64,000 nucleotides of DNA from Tridacna crocea (Eukaryota; Mollusca; Bivalvia; Cardiida; Cardiidae): NCBI GenBank assembly GCA_943736015.1, contig OX031058.1, forward strand, positions 3,549,001 to 3,613,000, read 5' to 3'. Of this stretch, positions 20,620 to 31,699 are shown piece by piece. A program made the position numbers and the translations under genes. The notes under the pieces are model-generated. The model was not told the origin of the DNA. It searched no databases and saw only the letters and a list, made by a program, of their open reading frames with translations. Positions within the stretch are counted from its first letter, which is position 1. The number at the start of each line of letters is the position of its first letter.

Positions 20620-21030
20620 CGAGCCATGTTTTTGCTATCTTTAAATTTTCTGCATGTCAAAAGACCGGTTTACCTCACAATTCAGCCGAATGTTTGACAA
20701 AATGGATTTTGTAGATGTATAAGTTTGTAATACATTACTTTGTTCCACGCATCACTGAGATGCATTAACTCTTAACCAGACGACAAAATTTAGCCCTGTC
20801 CAAATTGAACGTATTTGCAGACCACAATTTCAGTGTTGCTCAAATGATACAATAGTTTATTGATAGGGTAGAAAACATTGTGGGAAAAGGAGAAAATGCT
20901 GGTTACCAGCATTTTCTCCTTTTCCCACAATGTTTTCAAAAGGCTTCTATCTCAGGGTCGTCAAAAGTCATTAATGTGTGTGGTAAAGGGTTTTTAAACC
21001 CCTTTTTTGCCAGAGAGACACTCATGTGTT
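20620..21030 (+). mobile_element. Family D MITE interrupted by pB-A
   Basis: Internal D sequence (TGCATGTCAAAAGACCGGTT) leads to GAGATGCATTAA, where pB-A is inserted. D then resumes with ACCCCTTTTTTGCCAGAGAG. The left half and hairpin are missing. Confidence 0.7.
20765..20997 (+). mobile_element. Family pB-A MITE nested in D
   Basis: TTAACTCTTAACCAGACGAC to GGTAAAGGGTTTTTAAA. The core palindrome is perfect: AACATTGTGGGAAAAGGAG pairs with CTCCTTTTCCCACAATGTT. Confidence 0.85.
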
Positions 21031-21164
21031 TTATACTGCACAGTTCGATTACCTAACCTAGTTGCGAGACAAGCCAAGAGATCGGTGAACAATAAAGCGG
21101 AAACAGCTTGCAAAATGCGGTCTTTCAGTAACTCGAAACTGTACTTGTTACAATATTTATAATA

Positions 21165-21748
21165 TGAGACATGCTCTGGCAAAAGGGGGCTTAATGGTTC
21201 TCCGTTACCCAGGATACCACGCTAGTTTTCTCATAAATATGGATCCATAAAATCAAGTTTGTTTAACAACAAATTTAATGATCGATTGTATGGTGTTTAA
21301 CGCCGTTTTCAACATTATTTCAGTTATATCGTGGCGGCCAGTGCACCTATCCATGCGTTCCTGGAGTTTCTTTCACCAATACTTCGCACAATTTTCTTTA
21401 CAAGCATCAGGCTACTTTCCCACATGATCATCGTGGAAGTAATGGTCAGCGGTGGGAGAGGAATGAATCCTGTCGCAGTGACTATCATCAATCCTCGGAA
21501 AGAAATTGGCTGAGCCAGGGGTCGTAGCCAGAGTTTGAACCCTTGACCCCGTGTTCTCAAGTCATGCACGCTACCGACTAAGCTACCAGGTCTCGGCAAC
21601 TTAATCATGAGGTAGACTAATCCCTTGACATGCAGAAATTTAAAGATAGCAAAAAGTTTCGACCCATGTCAGCCTGCGCAGTCCGCGCAGTCTGACATGG
21701 GTCGATACTTTTTACAAATGCATTAAGCCCCCTTTTCACAGAGCATGA
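21165..21748 (+). mobile_element. Family D MITE interrupted by a SINE
   Basis: The left end GAGACATGCTCTGGCAAAAG and right end GCCCCCTTTTCACAGAGCAT frame the element. Its hairpin is at 21658-21706. SINE S1 (21292-21598) is inserted in the left half. Confidence 0.8.
21292..21598 (-). mobile_element. SINE family S1, full length
   Basis: The reverse strand has a tRNA-like head with A box TAGCTTAGTCGG and B box GGTTCAAACTC, a body with CAGGATTCATTCCTC, and a tail GGCGTTAAACACCATACAAT. Flanks TTAATGAT and TTAATCAT suggest an 8-bp target duplication. Confidence 0.8.
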
Positions 21749-21965
21749 CTGATATGTAAGTTGTTTTAAGCTATTACTTTACAATGCTTGCGATCGAAAG
21801 CTTTTCGAAAGATTGTCGTAAAAAGAGCGATCGCTTGTAAGTAGCGATTTACTCAATTTCCCACAATGTATCCCAAACTGTAACAAAATAGTATTTTCGC
21901 CTCCCCCAATCCGCCATGTTTGCTCGTTGTGTACTTCTGTACTATATATAAAAGCTGAAATTTTG

Positions 21966-22052
21966 TTAGGCGTTTTACATCGTTTTCAACATTATTAAAG
22001 TTACATTTCGGCGGTCAAAGCATCTATCAATGCATTTACAGGTTTACCTTAT
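21966..22052 (-). mobile_element. SINE S1 tail fragment
   Basis: CGTTTTCAACATTATTAAAG and TCGGCGGTCAAAGCATCTAT match the 3' part of the 21292 SINE. An apparent signal-peptide frame that starts at 22030 begins in this fragment. Confidence 0.6.
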
Positions 22053-22487
22053 TCTAGTACTAAGCGCAACGCTCTTCCGTCCCAGTGGCTCCTTTTCCAC
22101 ACAAACAAAGTCGGAACAAGAAACATCTTTTAAAAAAAGAAAAGACAGACGGCAAAACTTTGCCAGAAAACAAGCAGGGGGCCTTAGCATCAATATGTCC
22201 ACATTTTCGGCCAATCAGAAACTTCTATTTATTCATTTGCTATCAGTGCCTAAAAGTAGCGATGATAAAGGAAATGTACCCTCTCGCGATTTTGCAGTTA
22301 ACATGTACAATAAATAGGTTAAAAGTGCCTTTTGTTCGTCTCAGCACGTGTTTCCCAAAACGGATGTCGCCTTTATCTATCTGATCCTTTGAATAAACTA
22401 AACCGACAAAATGGATATTTTTAGACAGCAGAAAAAAAGTTGCACTGTTGGCTGTTTTGGCATGGATGTATTATAGAGTACTGTACA
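22053..22487. other. No supported feature
   Basis: Two overlapping 95-99 codon frames start in or beside SINE sequence and have no domain. I do not call them. Confidence 0.35.
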
Positions 22488-22550
22488 TTGTGGATCCAAG
22501 ATCAGATTAAACGTTCCGTACCGTCTGATCTTGATCTACACTGTGCACAA
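22488..22550. mobile_element. Family pB-C hairpin fragment
   Basis: GTGGATCCAAGATCAGATTA faces CGTCTGATCTTGATCTACAC. Confidence 0.5.
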
Positions 22551-22779
22551 AAGTACCATTTATGATTAGTCTCAATAATGAGGTGATTTCTTTCATATTT
22601 GGACATATTTACTGTGCACCGTTCAATCGAAAAGTAACATCGCCTTTGGGGACAGTTATTTGTGTACATTTATGATTATCAGGATTCCAAGGACAAACCT
22701 ACTGTTTCACTCGGCATGTTTAATTTTAAGTTTACAGATTGAAAAGAAAAGAAAGATATGACCTAAGCTTTTTCAAAAA

Positions 22780-23000
22780 GTAGCTAAATGCATCTGCCAA
22801 AAGTATCGACCCATGCCAGCCTGCGCAGTCCGCGCAGGCTGACATGAGTCGAAACTTTTTGCTGGTGGTCTTTTTCTGCATGTCAGAGGACCAGTCTAAC
22901 TCATGCATCAGTCAACTGTTATTGAAAATGAATTTTTTGGATTCATAAATTTTATGTGATTACCTGCTTATAATTGATCACGGGGATACATTAGAAAGGC
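22780..23000 (+). mobile_element. Family D MITE, ends decayed
   Basis: The hairpin GACCCATGCCAGCCTGCGC faces GCGCAGGCTGACATGAGTC. D internal sequence (TGCATGTCAGAGGACCAGTC) follows. Confidence 0.7.
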
Positions 23001-23132
23001 TGAGGAAAGCAATATGCCAAGGAGACAAAAATGCTCGGGAAAGAAGCCTTTCTCCATTTGCAGCAATTATTTTGAAATACACATATGTAGAGTATGAAAT
23101 TATGTCATGCCTGGCTAAAGGGACTTTATTAG

Positions 23133-23482
23133 TTGTGCGGTCAGGTGGCAGGGGACTTGGAAACTTGTTCACGGCTGTGGTGAATTATGTCGCTCCAAGC
23201 CGAAGGCGAAGTAGCGACATGATTTGACACAGCCGTGAACAAGTTTCCAAGTCCCCTGCCACCTGACCGCACAACGAATTTATTATACTCCAAAGTTTTA
23301 CCCTTTTAAAGCACGTTAAGCGAAATTTTCCTGTATTTAAATCTCACGAATCGAGTATGCTGACGAAACAGAAATTCCCTTCTGAGTGCCCCAATTCAAT
23401 GAAAACTGACGTCACTTGAAACTGGCATGTTAACCAATCAGATCACGAGAAATTTCTTTGCAGTATAATAAAGATTCATCTC
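23133..23482. repeat. Arm hairpin plus short foldback half
   Basis: The hairpin 23133-23275 repeats the GTGCGGTCAGGTGGCAGGGG arms. 23278-23482 is a short version of the 19195 foldback half, from TTATTATACTCCAAAG to CTTTGCAGTATAATAA, with a single GACGTCA. Confidence 0.75.
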
Positions 23483-23705
23483 TCTGAAGCATAATATTAA
23501 CTAAGTCATGACATCATCATAGGTACACAAAATCCATTTGCATAACAACCGATTGAATCATGAGGTAAACCAGTCCTCTGACATGCTGAAAATTGACAAA
23601 TAGCAAAACGATTTTGACCCAGGTCAACCTGCGAGGGCTGAAAAGACTGACATGAATTTTTGCCTTTTGTCAATGCGTTAAGCTCCTTTTTCACAGAGTA
23701 TAACT
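23483..23705 (+). mobile_element. Degenerate family D MITE
   Basis: ATCATGAGGTAAACCAGTCC and a broken hairpin (GACCCAGGTCAACC) lead to GCGTTAAGCTCCTTTTTCAC, an unoccupied TTAA site. Confidence 0.6.
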
Positions 23706-23849
23706 CAATCGTAAGTTTATATTATCTTTGTATAAATAGGATATATGTCCTTGAGTTGTGTGAATTCGGAAAGTCGGTCGTTGATAACCTGTCCGAGATA
23801 TATGAGAAGACCTATTTTTACCCTTATTTAATCGGCGAAAGCATGGGAT

Positions 23850-23928
23850 TCTGCGGACAATATAGATCAAGATCAGACTGCGTGAAACGTGCAGTCTGAT
23901 CTGTAATAGATCCATACTGCCCGCTTGT
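23850..23928. mobile_element. Family pB-C hairpin
   Basis: GATCAAGATCAGACTGC faces GCAGTCTGATC, with an asymmetric extension on the right arm. Confidence 0.6.
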
Positions 23929-24233
23929 GAAGTCAAGCATATGAGTCGTTTGAACGAGATCTTTTTAAATTAAAAGCAAAAAGATTTTTTTTCGCCGTTG
24001 GATGAGTTTAAGTTAGTATATTTGTCGCGTAGTAAGAGTAAATGTCTAGTCTTACTCATGGCAATTTAAAAAAGGCCGTTCTCTGTAAAAAGGGGATCTT
24101 ATGCATTAACAACAAGTGTCAACCCATGTCAGCCTGCGCAGTCCGCGCATGGTGACATAGGTCGATACTTGTTGCTATTGATATTTTTTGTGCATGGACC
24201 ATACCATCTCCACATGAGGTCGATTGTTATAGA

Positions 24234-24462
24234 TTAACTCTTTACCAAACGACAAAATTTTGGACTGTTCCAAATTGAAAGCATTTGCAGACGACACAAT
24301 GAATGCGACTTAAATATTGAAAATTATTTTGGGAAGGGTAGAAAACACAGTGGGAAAAGGAGAAAATGCTGGTTTCCAGCATTTTCTCCTTTTCCTACAG
24401 TGTTTTCAAAAGGCCTCTTTCTCAGGGGCATCAAAAGTAGGGATTGTGTGGTAATGGATTAA
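24234..24462 (+). mobile_element. Family pB-A MITE, nested, first
   Basis: TTAACTCTTTACCAAACGAC to GGTAATGGATTAA. Core GCTGGTTTCCAGC has arms ACAGTGGGAAAAGG / CCTTTTCCTACAGT. Confidence 0.85.
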
Positions 24463-24525
24463 ATAGGTATTATAGATCCATTGTTTTGTATTAGCTTGTT
24501 TGGTATGATGGAGTGCGGGGATGCG

Positions 24526-24756
24526 TTAACTCTTTACCACACTATCCCGACTTTTAACAACCCTGTGAAAGAAGCCTTTTGAAAACATTGTGGGAAAAGA
24601 TGAAAATGCTGGTAACCAGCATTTTCTCCTTTTCCCACAATGTTTTCTATATCCCGCTGGAAACAAATTTCAATTTTGGGGTTAAGTTTATTTTGTCGTC
24701 TGCAGTTGCTTTTAAATTGGACAAGTCTGAAATTTTGTCGTTTGGTAAAGAGTTAA
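24526..24756 (-). mobile_element. Family pB-A MITE, nested, second
   Basis: TTAACTCTTTACCACACTAT to TTTGGTAAAGAGTTAA, in the opposite orientation to the first. It sits in the TTAA of the D right end (GGGATGCG before it, AACCCCTTTTTT after). Confidence 0.85.
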
Positions 24757-24783
24757 AACCCCTTTTTTCAGAACGTGGTTCAA

Positions 24784-25038
24784 ATAGATCATATTCAACT
24801 GTTTGTAGCTGAAAAATAGCTAAGTGGTTTCAAGAATATTGTAAATAGGGATCGGATTGCACTGAATATATACAGCCACTTAAAATTGCGACCTCGAAGT
24901 ATATGGCTGGTATTTATAAACAATATTTGCTGCCTCTGTTTAAGTAAATGAAGATGGTTTAGGTTACTGACCAGCAAGGAGTAAAGCGAAACACAAAATG
25001 AATATTATCTAACTATTTTATCTGAATGTCTTTACACC
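24784..25038. other. No supported feature
   Basis: AT-rich spacer between the nested MITE cluster and the long-inverted-repeat element. Confidence 0.4.
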
Positions 25039-25043
25039 CTTAC

Positions 25044-27398
25044 CACGGGTAGGAAACTTCATATTCAGAGCCAATGGCTCCGACGAGAAAATGTTGTGTT
25101 GGTCTTCCGTTTCTGAAGATGTCGGCCCAAAAACAATCCAAAAACAGGTAAGCTCGTCATTATTTGTAATTATGTGTTCTTATGTCTTTGAAATTCAAAA
25201 AAAGGAGAATGGCATTCGATTCTCTGGTCTTTCAACGTCTTTTCTGCACTGCAGAAAGTTTGAACAGCTGTACGATGTTGTCTGAATCATTTGTGGCGTG
25301 GGTTGACTGTAGCCAAAATAATACGTCTCGGAGATAAATGCAGGCTCTTTCTGCCCTTTAAATAAGCAAACTAAAGAAATTTTCCTGTTCTACAGGCTTA
25401 GATAATTGTCTTTGACGTTTCCATTCGCTCAATCAAAGAATCTACAGAAAACTGTCCAAAACGGGCGTAATTTAAGAAAGGCTCCGACTGTGTGGGTCGG
25501 TTACGAAAATATCGGTTGGCTCCGATGGAAGAGGAATTACGTTTTTTTTTCTCTCTCTCTAATTTTCGGGTATATAAATAGGTGCGTCGAGTTAAATGTG
25601 AAGCAACAGTTCATTTTAAGCCTATTTTCTCGTTTTGTTTATATATATAAATAGCAAAGAGAAGTATTTTACCAATTTTACATATTGTCAAATTGGCATT
25701 TTGCTAATATGAATGTACAATCAGAAAACGTAAAAGATGCCATTCATTCCATTGTTTAGCAACGTGCTCAAGGGGAGCTTTAAGATCAGATGTGTCCGTC
25801 GTGCGTCGTCTGTCATTCGTCGTCCGTCGTGCGTCGTCCATCGTCAGCTATTTCTTTAAACATCTTCACCTCCTTTACCACAGGGCCAATTTGGACCAAA
25901 CTTGGCTGGAATGCTCCTTGGGAGGTCCTCTTTAAAAAGTGTTCACAGAATTTTATTCTATCTAAAACCCAGGTTGCCATGGCAACCAAATGGAATTTTT
26001 AAGGAATTCTTTAAAAATCTTCTGCTTTGAAATCGTTCGTCAAATTCTGAAATAATTTCACAGAGATGTTCCTAAGGTGATCATTTTCGAAATTTGTTGG
26101 CAAAATCTTTATCCCTCAGGAAACATGGCTCTGGTGAATGGGGGCTACTTGACTGAATGAAGGAATTCTCAAACATTATTCTTCTCTGAATGTTCCTCGG
26201 ATAACCATTTTTAAAACTTATTAGCAAAATTTTGATCCGTCAATGGCTCTGGTGAATGGGGGGTACTCGCACTAAACGGAAATAAAAAGATTCTTAAAAA
26301 TTCTTCTTCTCTGAAACAGCTGGTCAGATTTTGAAATAATTTCACAGAAATGTTCCTTGTGTGATAATTTTCAAAAACTTTTCGTGAAATTTTGATCCGT
26401 CAATAACCATGGTTCTAGTGAGTGGGGGGCTACTTGCACTATACGGAAATGAAGAAATTCGCAAACATTATTCTTCTCTGAAACAGCTGATCAGAGTTTA
26501 AAACGATTTCACAAATTCCTTGGAAAACCATTTTTAAAACTTGTTCGTAAAATTTTGATCCATCAATTAACATGGCTTTGGTGAATGGGGGCTACTCGCA
26601 CTATATGGAAATGAAAAAATTCTTTCAAATTCTTCTTCGCTGAAATCGCTGGTCAGATTTTAAAATAATTTCACAGAGATGTTCCTTGGATGACCCTTTT
26701 CGAAAAGTATTCGCGAAATTTTGATCCGCCAATAAACATGGCTCTGGTGAGTGGGGGGCTACTTGCACTATGATAATTATGCCCATGAAGAAATTCATAA
26801 AAAAAATCTTGTTCTGTGAAAGGTCTCGTGAGATTTTGAAATTATTTCATAGAGATGTTCCTGTGGTGACCCTTTTCAATAAGTTTTTGCGCAATTTTGA
26901 TCAGTCAGTAAACATGGCTCTGGTGAATGGGGACTTTAAATTAGAGAGAAAAAAAAAATAAACGAAATTCCTCTTCCATCGGAGCCAACCGATATTTTCG
27001 TAACCGACCCACACAGTCGGAGCCTTTCTTGAAATACGCCCGTTTTTGGATAGTTTTCTGTAGATTCTTGGATTGAGCGAATGGAAACGCCAAAGACAAT
27101 TATCTAAGCCTGTAGAACAGGAAAATTTCTTTAGTTTGCTTATTTAAAGGGCAGAAAGAGACAACATCGTACAGCTGTTCCAACTTTCCGTAGTGCAGAA
27201 AACACGTTGAAAGATCAGAGGATCGAATGACATTCTCCTTTTTTTGAATTTCAAAGACATAAGAACACATAATTACAAATATTGACATGCCTACCTGTTT
27301 TGGAATTGTTTTTCAGCCGACATCTTCAGAAACGGAAGACCAACACAACATTTTCTCGTCGGAGCCATTGGCTCTGAATATGAAGTTTCCTACCCGTG
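25044..27398. mobile_element. Element with about 440-500 bp inverted repeats and 5-bp target duplication
   Basis: The left arm (25044-25542) starts CACGGGTAGGAAACTTC; the right arm (26959-27398) is its inverted copy ending GAAGTTTCCTACCCGTG. CTTAC flanks both sides (25039-25043, 27399-27403). Each arm carries an ATG frame (from 25074: MAPTRKCCVGLPFLKM) running to a splice-donor-like CAGGTAAG or CAGGTAGG. The interior is pearl-like repeat P1. Terminal CAC plus a 5-bp duplication recalls Transib, but superfamily is not established and no transposase is seen. Confidence 0.75.
25785..26950 (+). repeat. Pearl-like element P1, tandem units of about 165 bp
   Basis: It opens with a GTCCGTCGTGCGTCGTC tract and TTTGGACCAAACTTGGCTGG, then about six units marked by AACATGGCTCTGGTGAATGG at 26125, 26243, 26409, 26572, 26738 and 26913. 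Architecture (microsatellite plus tandem core units) fits the bivalve pearl family. It lies wholly between the long inverted arms. Confidence 0.7.
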
Positions 27399-27488
27399 CT
27401 TACAGTGGTCTGTGAAATGATTTCTACCATTTTAACCCCCGGTATTACGGAATACAGTTAGGGTCTTCGCCTACGAATTTATTGATTT

Positions 27489-27942
27489 TAAACGCGAGTA
27501 TCACCATCATACTATCGGGTTATAGTCATCGTACTATCGTGTTATCGTCATCATGCTATCGCCTCATCGCATTATCATCATCGTATGATCGCCTACCGGT
27601 GCGCATGCCCATGCTCAGACATGCGAGATCTTCAGTACATACCAAAAGACTATTTCTATACAGTAAAAGAAAATAAACAGTGAAAACCTCATATTTTTTC
27701 TTTAAAAAGTAATTAATTGCCTAAATAATCAAAATTTATAATGTTTATGCCTACCTTCGTTATCCGATTCTGAATCCATCTGCTCGCATGGAGGATAAAA
27801 TCCTCTATGAGCATGCGCACCGGAAAGCGATAGTGCGATGACGATAACGCGATAGTACGAGGACGATAACGCGATTGTGCGATGACAATAACACGAAAGT
27901 TCAATGACGATAACACGATAGTACGATAGTGATACTCGCGTT
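27489..27942. mobile_element. Foldback element whose arms are minisatellite
   Basis: Left arm 27489-27615 starts AACGCGAGTATCACCATCAT; right arm 27809-27942 ends GTGATACTCGCGTT. Both consist of ATCGTACTATCGCGTTATC-type units and both end inward with CCGGTGCGCATG. The middle is about 190 bp and AT-rich. Confidence 0.75.
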
Positions 27943-29869
27943 ATATCATGATACATGACTTTGGTTTCCGTTGGATGATAACATCGGATTTCATTTCCTG
28001 TGGACGACACTCTTGTTTTTTCACCGATTACAGTTTCCCTCGGGGTAAGACTTATCTGACCGGAAACCAAAATTTAGTCCAAGTGAAAAAAGATGACAGT
28101 ATAAAAATTTCAGAGGTACATGTACATGTACAGTTTATATTAATCATTTCGCCAAGTATGAAATGAATTATAGTCAATGCCGATTGCTAGTGCATATACA
28201 AAAAACAATAAATAATTGATATGTAGTAAAAGAACGTTTTCTTTTTCATTTTTTTTTTTCCAGTTTTTGTTGAGAAAGACAAATTTTAACAATGTATAGA
28301 GTCTAGTAGTATAAATTTCTGTGAAGATTTCTGACTGCGCAGACTGATATGAGACAACACCTACGCAAATGTCCGAATGCCGCTTGTTGCGTGTTGCAGG
28401 CAGTATTGATTGCTTTCAAAGCCTGAAAACGTAATCCACTAAAAACCAGAAACATTTTTATCTTACGCTAAATATTTAGACGGTTTAGGTCAAGATCTGA
28501 ATAGTTTTGTGTAACCTGATTTTACTCTATGTCCTCTGCGAAAGCTCATGTTGTCGTTAATGGTGCTGAATGGAAAGATTAGAATTTGAAATCAGAATAA
28601 TATCGTAAATTCTTGGTAAGTACAGTGCCTAGAATTCTAACGGCGAAAGAAGATACTAACTAAAACGTATCAATGTCGAAGCCAATACAACGTGATAATT
28701 GTTTTTCCCCTCTTTGACGCAAAGGAAACTTTTATAGAAGCTTTTGCAAGCAGTGAAGATCAACAGGAAACTGCAAAGAACATGTAGTTTAGTCTTTGAT
28801 CTTATCTGTCATGCTTTTTAAAATATTCTTATTTTTTTGTGGGGGGAAAATGGGTGCTTGAAAGTGCAATACACGGACTCTTTTCTTCTTACTAGAAATA
28901 TTGATGTCGTTAATTGAATAGTCTAAGGGTTACTTGATATCTGAGATTGTCTCACAATTGATACTCATGCGACGAGATATGACAGCAGTTCGTAAACACG
29001 TGGTGTCATTACTTCACGTGAATTAACATGTGGATCCATACATAAATTTGGAATGATAATTGCTTGAAAGGAAGAGTACAATTGTACTCTGATAGGTTTT
29101 ATGGTATATAGTAGCTTATAAGGTTATAGATTATTTGCTATGTATGAAAACAAATGCTTTGATCAAATTCACTCCAATGAAATCCAATGACTTCTTCGAT
29201 ATTGCTTTGTTTCCATGTTATTTATTTACAAGAAACACGCATATATTTTTTCCGCATTTCTTTTTTTTTATCTTCAAGCTTCATGCCTTTAATGTATACA
29301 TGATAAACAAACTATGCAAGCATGCTAACTTCCATGCTTCACAAAGCTTTTCCTGTAAGGCTGTAGAAATAGAATTCTATGAGTGTTACACGCCTTTGTA
29401 AATTGATGTCTGTAAAATAATTAGGGATAGGGTTATGGTTATGAGGGATGTTGTAGAATATCATGGCCTTTCTTTATATCTCAGTCACTTTTAATAAAAA
29501 AAAGTATGATATTTACATAAAATACGAATTTATTATTACAGTCTTCATAATTATTATATACCTTAATTGTGCAGGCATATCTCATAGCGTGGTTGATTGC
29601 AATACAGACGTGCATAATGCCAAGCGGCCTACATATGGCCATACAGTACACAGCGCCTGTTCTGTATAGAATTAGGTCATGTGATAGGGCCTCTCGTCTT
29701 ATCTTGGCCTATTCCGTAACTACGTTTAACTTCGTCTACATCAAGTCTATATCAAGGTTTTTTTTTCCTTTGTGAGAAACTGCAGGTCACACGATTTTAA
29801 ATATGGCAGAGCGCCACTAAATCGATTAGCAACGGCAACGACTGCCAAGGTAATTAGCAACGCTAAAAA
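27943..29869. other. Family E fragment (28325-28405), otherwise unassigned
   Basis: 28325-28405 is an E right end (CAAATGTCCGAATGCCGC then GTGTTGCAGG). The rest is AT-rich, with a frame at 29135-29401 of no recognisable type. Confidence 0.4.
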
Positions 29870-30070
29870 ATGCCCACGGAATTGATAAATGAATTTAGAA
29901 AACAAATGTACAAACTGTTTGTCAATGGATATGTATTTAGAAAGACTGTAATAGAAAATTATGACTGGCGTTCACTTATTTTAGGTGGTGAAACAAGATT
30001 TAAAAACAGTAATGCTGTGTATTTCCGGCGAAGAAATGTATCATGTAAATGCATATCAAGCTACGTTATA

Positions 30071-31043
30071 CCGTTGTCATCTTCGCGAGCCAAGTTTACG
30101 ATCACTACGTGGATCTTACCTTGGCTGATTGAGCCACAAGATTCCTGCGATGCGCCCTCTATTGGATGTTGGTTATTACCCCCTTTACATCATATTTCTA
30201 AAAGAAAATGAAATATCGTTTTACAAACCGCTTACGAATACACATGAAGCGATAAGCAGACATCCACGTGGGTTTCGTTGCAGCTAGAGCTGGCTGCATC
30301 CAATGAAAAAGCGTATCGGGGAAATGTAAAAATCAAGCTCGATCCGCCAAGGGTAGATTTACGTAGTGAATCGCCAGTCTTGGCTTGCGAAGATGTACCG
30401 TTGTCTGCGCTTGTCATATTCTTCGAAGAAACGACCTGTCTGCTATTACGCATCACCCATCGCCCCAATACCTGGGAAAAGTAGGGCTTATACCAAAGCT
30501 ATTAGCCTGCTGCCCAAGCATGTAGGGGCTGTTTTCATAAATGGCCAATGCATAAGTTACATTTATGGTAGCCGATCCTAGCTGAATGAATCGCATCAGG
30601 CAGGGTTTTAATGCTATCTAGGGGAGATAAATGCTTGTAAAGCCAGGTGATATAAAGGTATTGGTATAAGTAGACCCTGGGTACGAGGGCGTGGCATTAT
30701 CTCCCGCTAGATGGCATTCTATAAAATTTACTCATCTATCTAATTTGGGCGTCATGGGTACAGAACCGAACCACTTTCCTACGCGACAACCGTTACTTTG
30801 AATTTCAAACTAAAATAAACGTTTACTCAATAAAACGCTACCTCGTGCAATTCACTCTGCTATGATCAGCAGTTTAGAGAAATCTGGAGCTAAGCAGGTC
30901 TCATTTCTCCTCAAACGATAAAAGCTATTTTCTACATTGCTACTTTATAGAGCGTAATATTACAGTCAGCCCGCTTTCGGGGCTAGTGATGCGTCATATA
31001 AGACAGTCGAATCTTCGAAGAATATGACATGCGCAGACAACGG
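30071..31043 (+). mobile_element. Family Q element interrupted by MU
   Basis: The left end CCGTTGTCTGCGCTTGTCAT and right end ATGACATGCGCAGACAACGG are inverted repeats extending through TTCTTCGAAGA. The MU insertion lies within the left end, duplicating TACCGTTGT. The interior shares about 350 bp with 7056-7406. Confidence 0.75.
30078..30395 (+). mobile_element. Mutator-like MITE (MU), copy 2
   Basis: Ends CATCTTCGCGAGCCAAG and CTTGGCTTGCGAAGATG, with a perfect 9-bp target duplication TACCGTTGT at 30069-30077 and 30396-30404. It is shorter than copy 1 by internal loss. Confidence 0.9.
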
Positions 31044-31144
31044 AGGGCATGGTATATACATCGGTAGAACAGGAATTTGTAAAATCACCAATGCAGAATT
31101 CGAACTAATTTATACGAATTGAAATCAAAGAGCCAATCATTGTA

Positions 31145-31373
31145 TTAACCCTTTACCTCATAAGGCATTTCTATAGTATCTCTAATTGACCCTAAATAAC
31201 AGCAAGGATGAAGCAGTTTCTTATGTGTATATGACACCTTTTGATAGCATAGAAAACATCGTGGCAAAAGGTAAAATTGCTCTTCACGAGCAATTTCACC
31301 TTTTGCCACAATGTTTTCCAAAGACTCCTACAAGCGATGCGTTGAAATGAGTATCTATGGAGTAAAGGGTTAA
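31145..31373 (+). mobile_element. Family pB-B MITE, copy 1
   Basis: TTAACCCTTTACCTCATAAG to GGAGTAAAGGGTTAA. The core is ATTGCTCTTCACGAGCAAT, with arms TGGCAAAAGGTAAA / TTCACCTTTTGCCA. Confidence 0.85.
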
Positions 31374-31477
31374 ATCATCGTTTTCAAATGTTCCCTCCAT
31401 GATTTTAAAGGAAAAAGAAATTTTCCATGGATCTACGAAATTGCCGTCTGCAAAATCTCTCCAATTTAGTCGAGTCT

Positions 31478-31699
31478 TGACTCATTTTACCAAACGACAC
31501 TGAATATTTTAGGCTTGTCGAAATCGAAAGCATTTGCAGACGACAAAATAAAGTCTACTGGAAATTTTAAAATTTGTTTTGTGTTTTGTGAAGGGTAGAA
31601 AACATTGTGGTTACCAGCATTTTCTCCTTTTCCCCAATGTTTTCTAAAGGCTTTTTTTATCAGGGTCGTCAAAAGTAGGGATGTGTGGTAATGGGTTAA
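31478..31699 (+). mobile_element. Family pB-A MITE with one core arm deleted
   Basis: Flanking halves are intact (TTTTACCAAACGACACTG to GGTAATGGGTTAA), but AACATTGTGG runs directly into TTACCAGCATTTTCTCC. A further pB-A remnant lies at about 31830-31890. Confidence 0.75.

Larger units (their letters stand above)
24064..24783 (+). mobile_element. Family D MITE carrying two nested pB-A elements
   Basis: The left end GTTCTCTGTAAAAAGGGG, hairpin (24119-24169) and internal D sequence are interrupted at 24234 and 24526. D resumes between and after, ending CCCCTTTTTTCAGAACGTGG. Confidence 0.75.

Noticed and set aside
22030-22317. 95-codon frame with a signal-peptide-like start
   Set aside because: The hydrophobic start begins in a SINE S1 tail fragment in reverse orientation; the rest has no domain.
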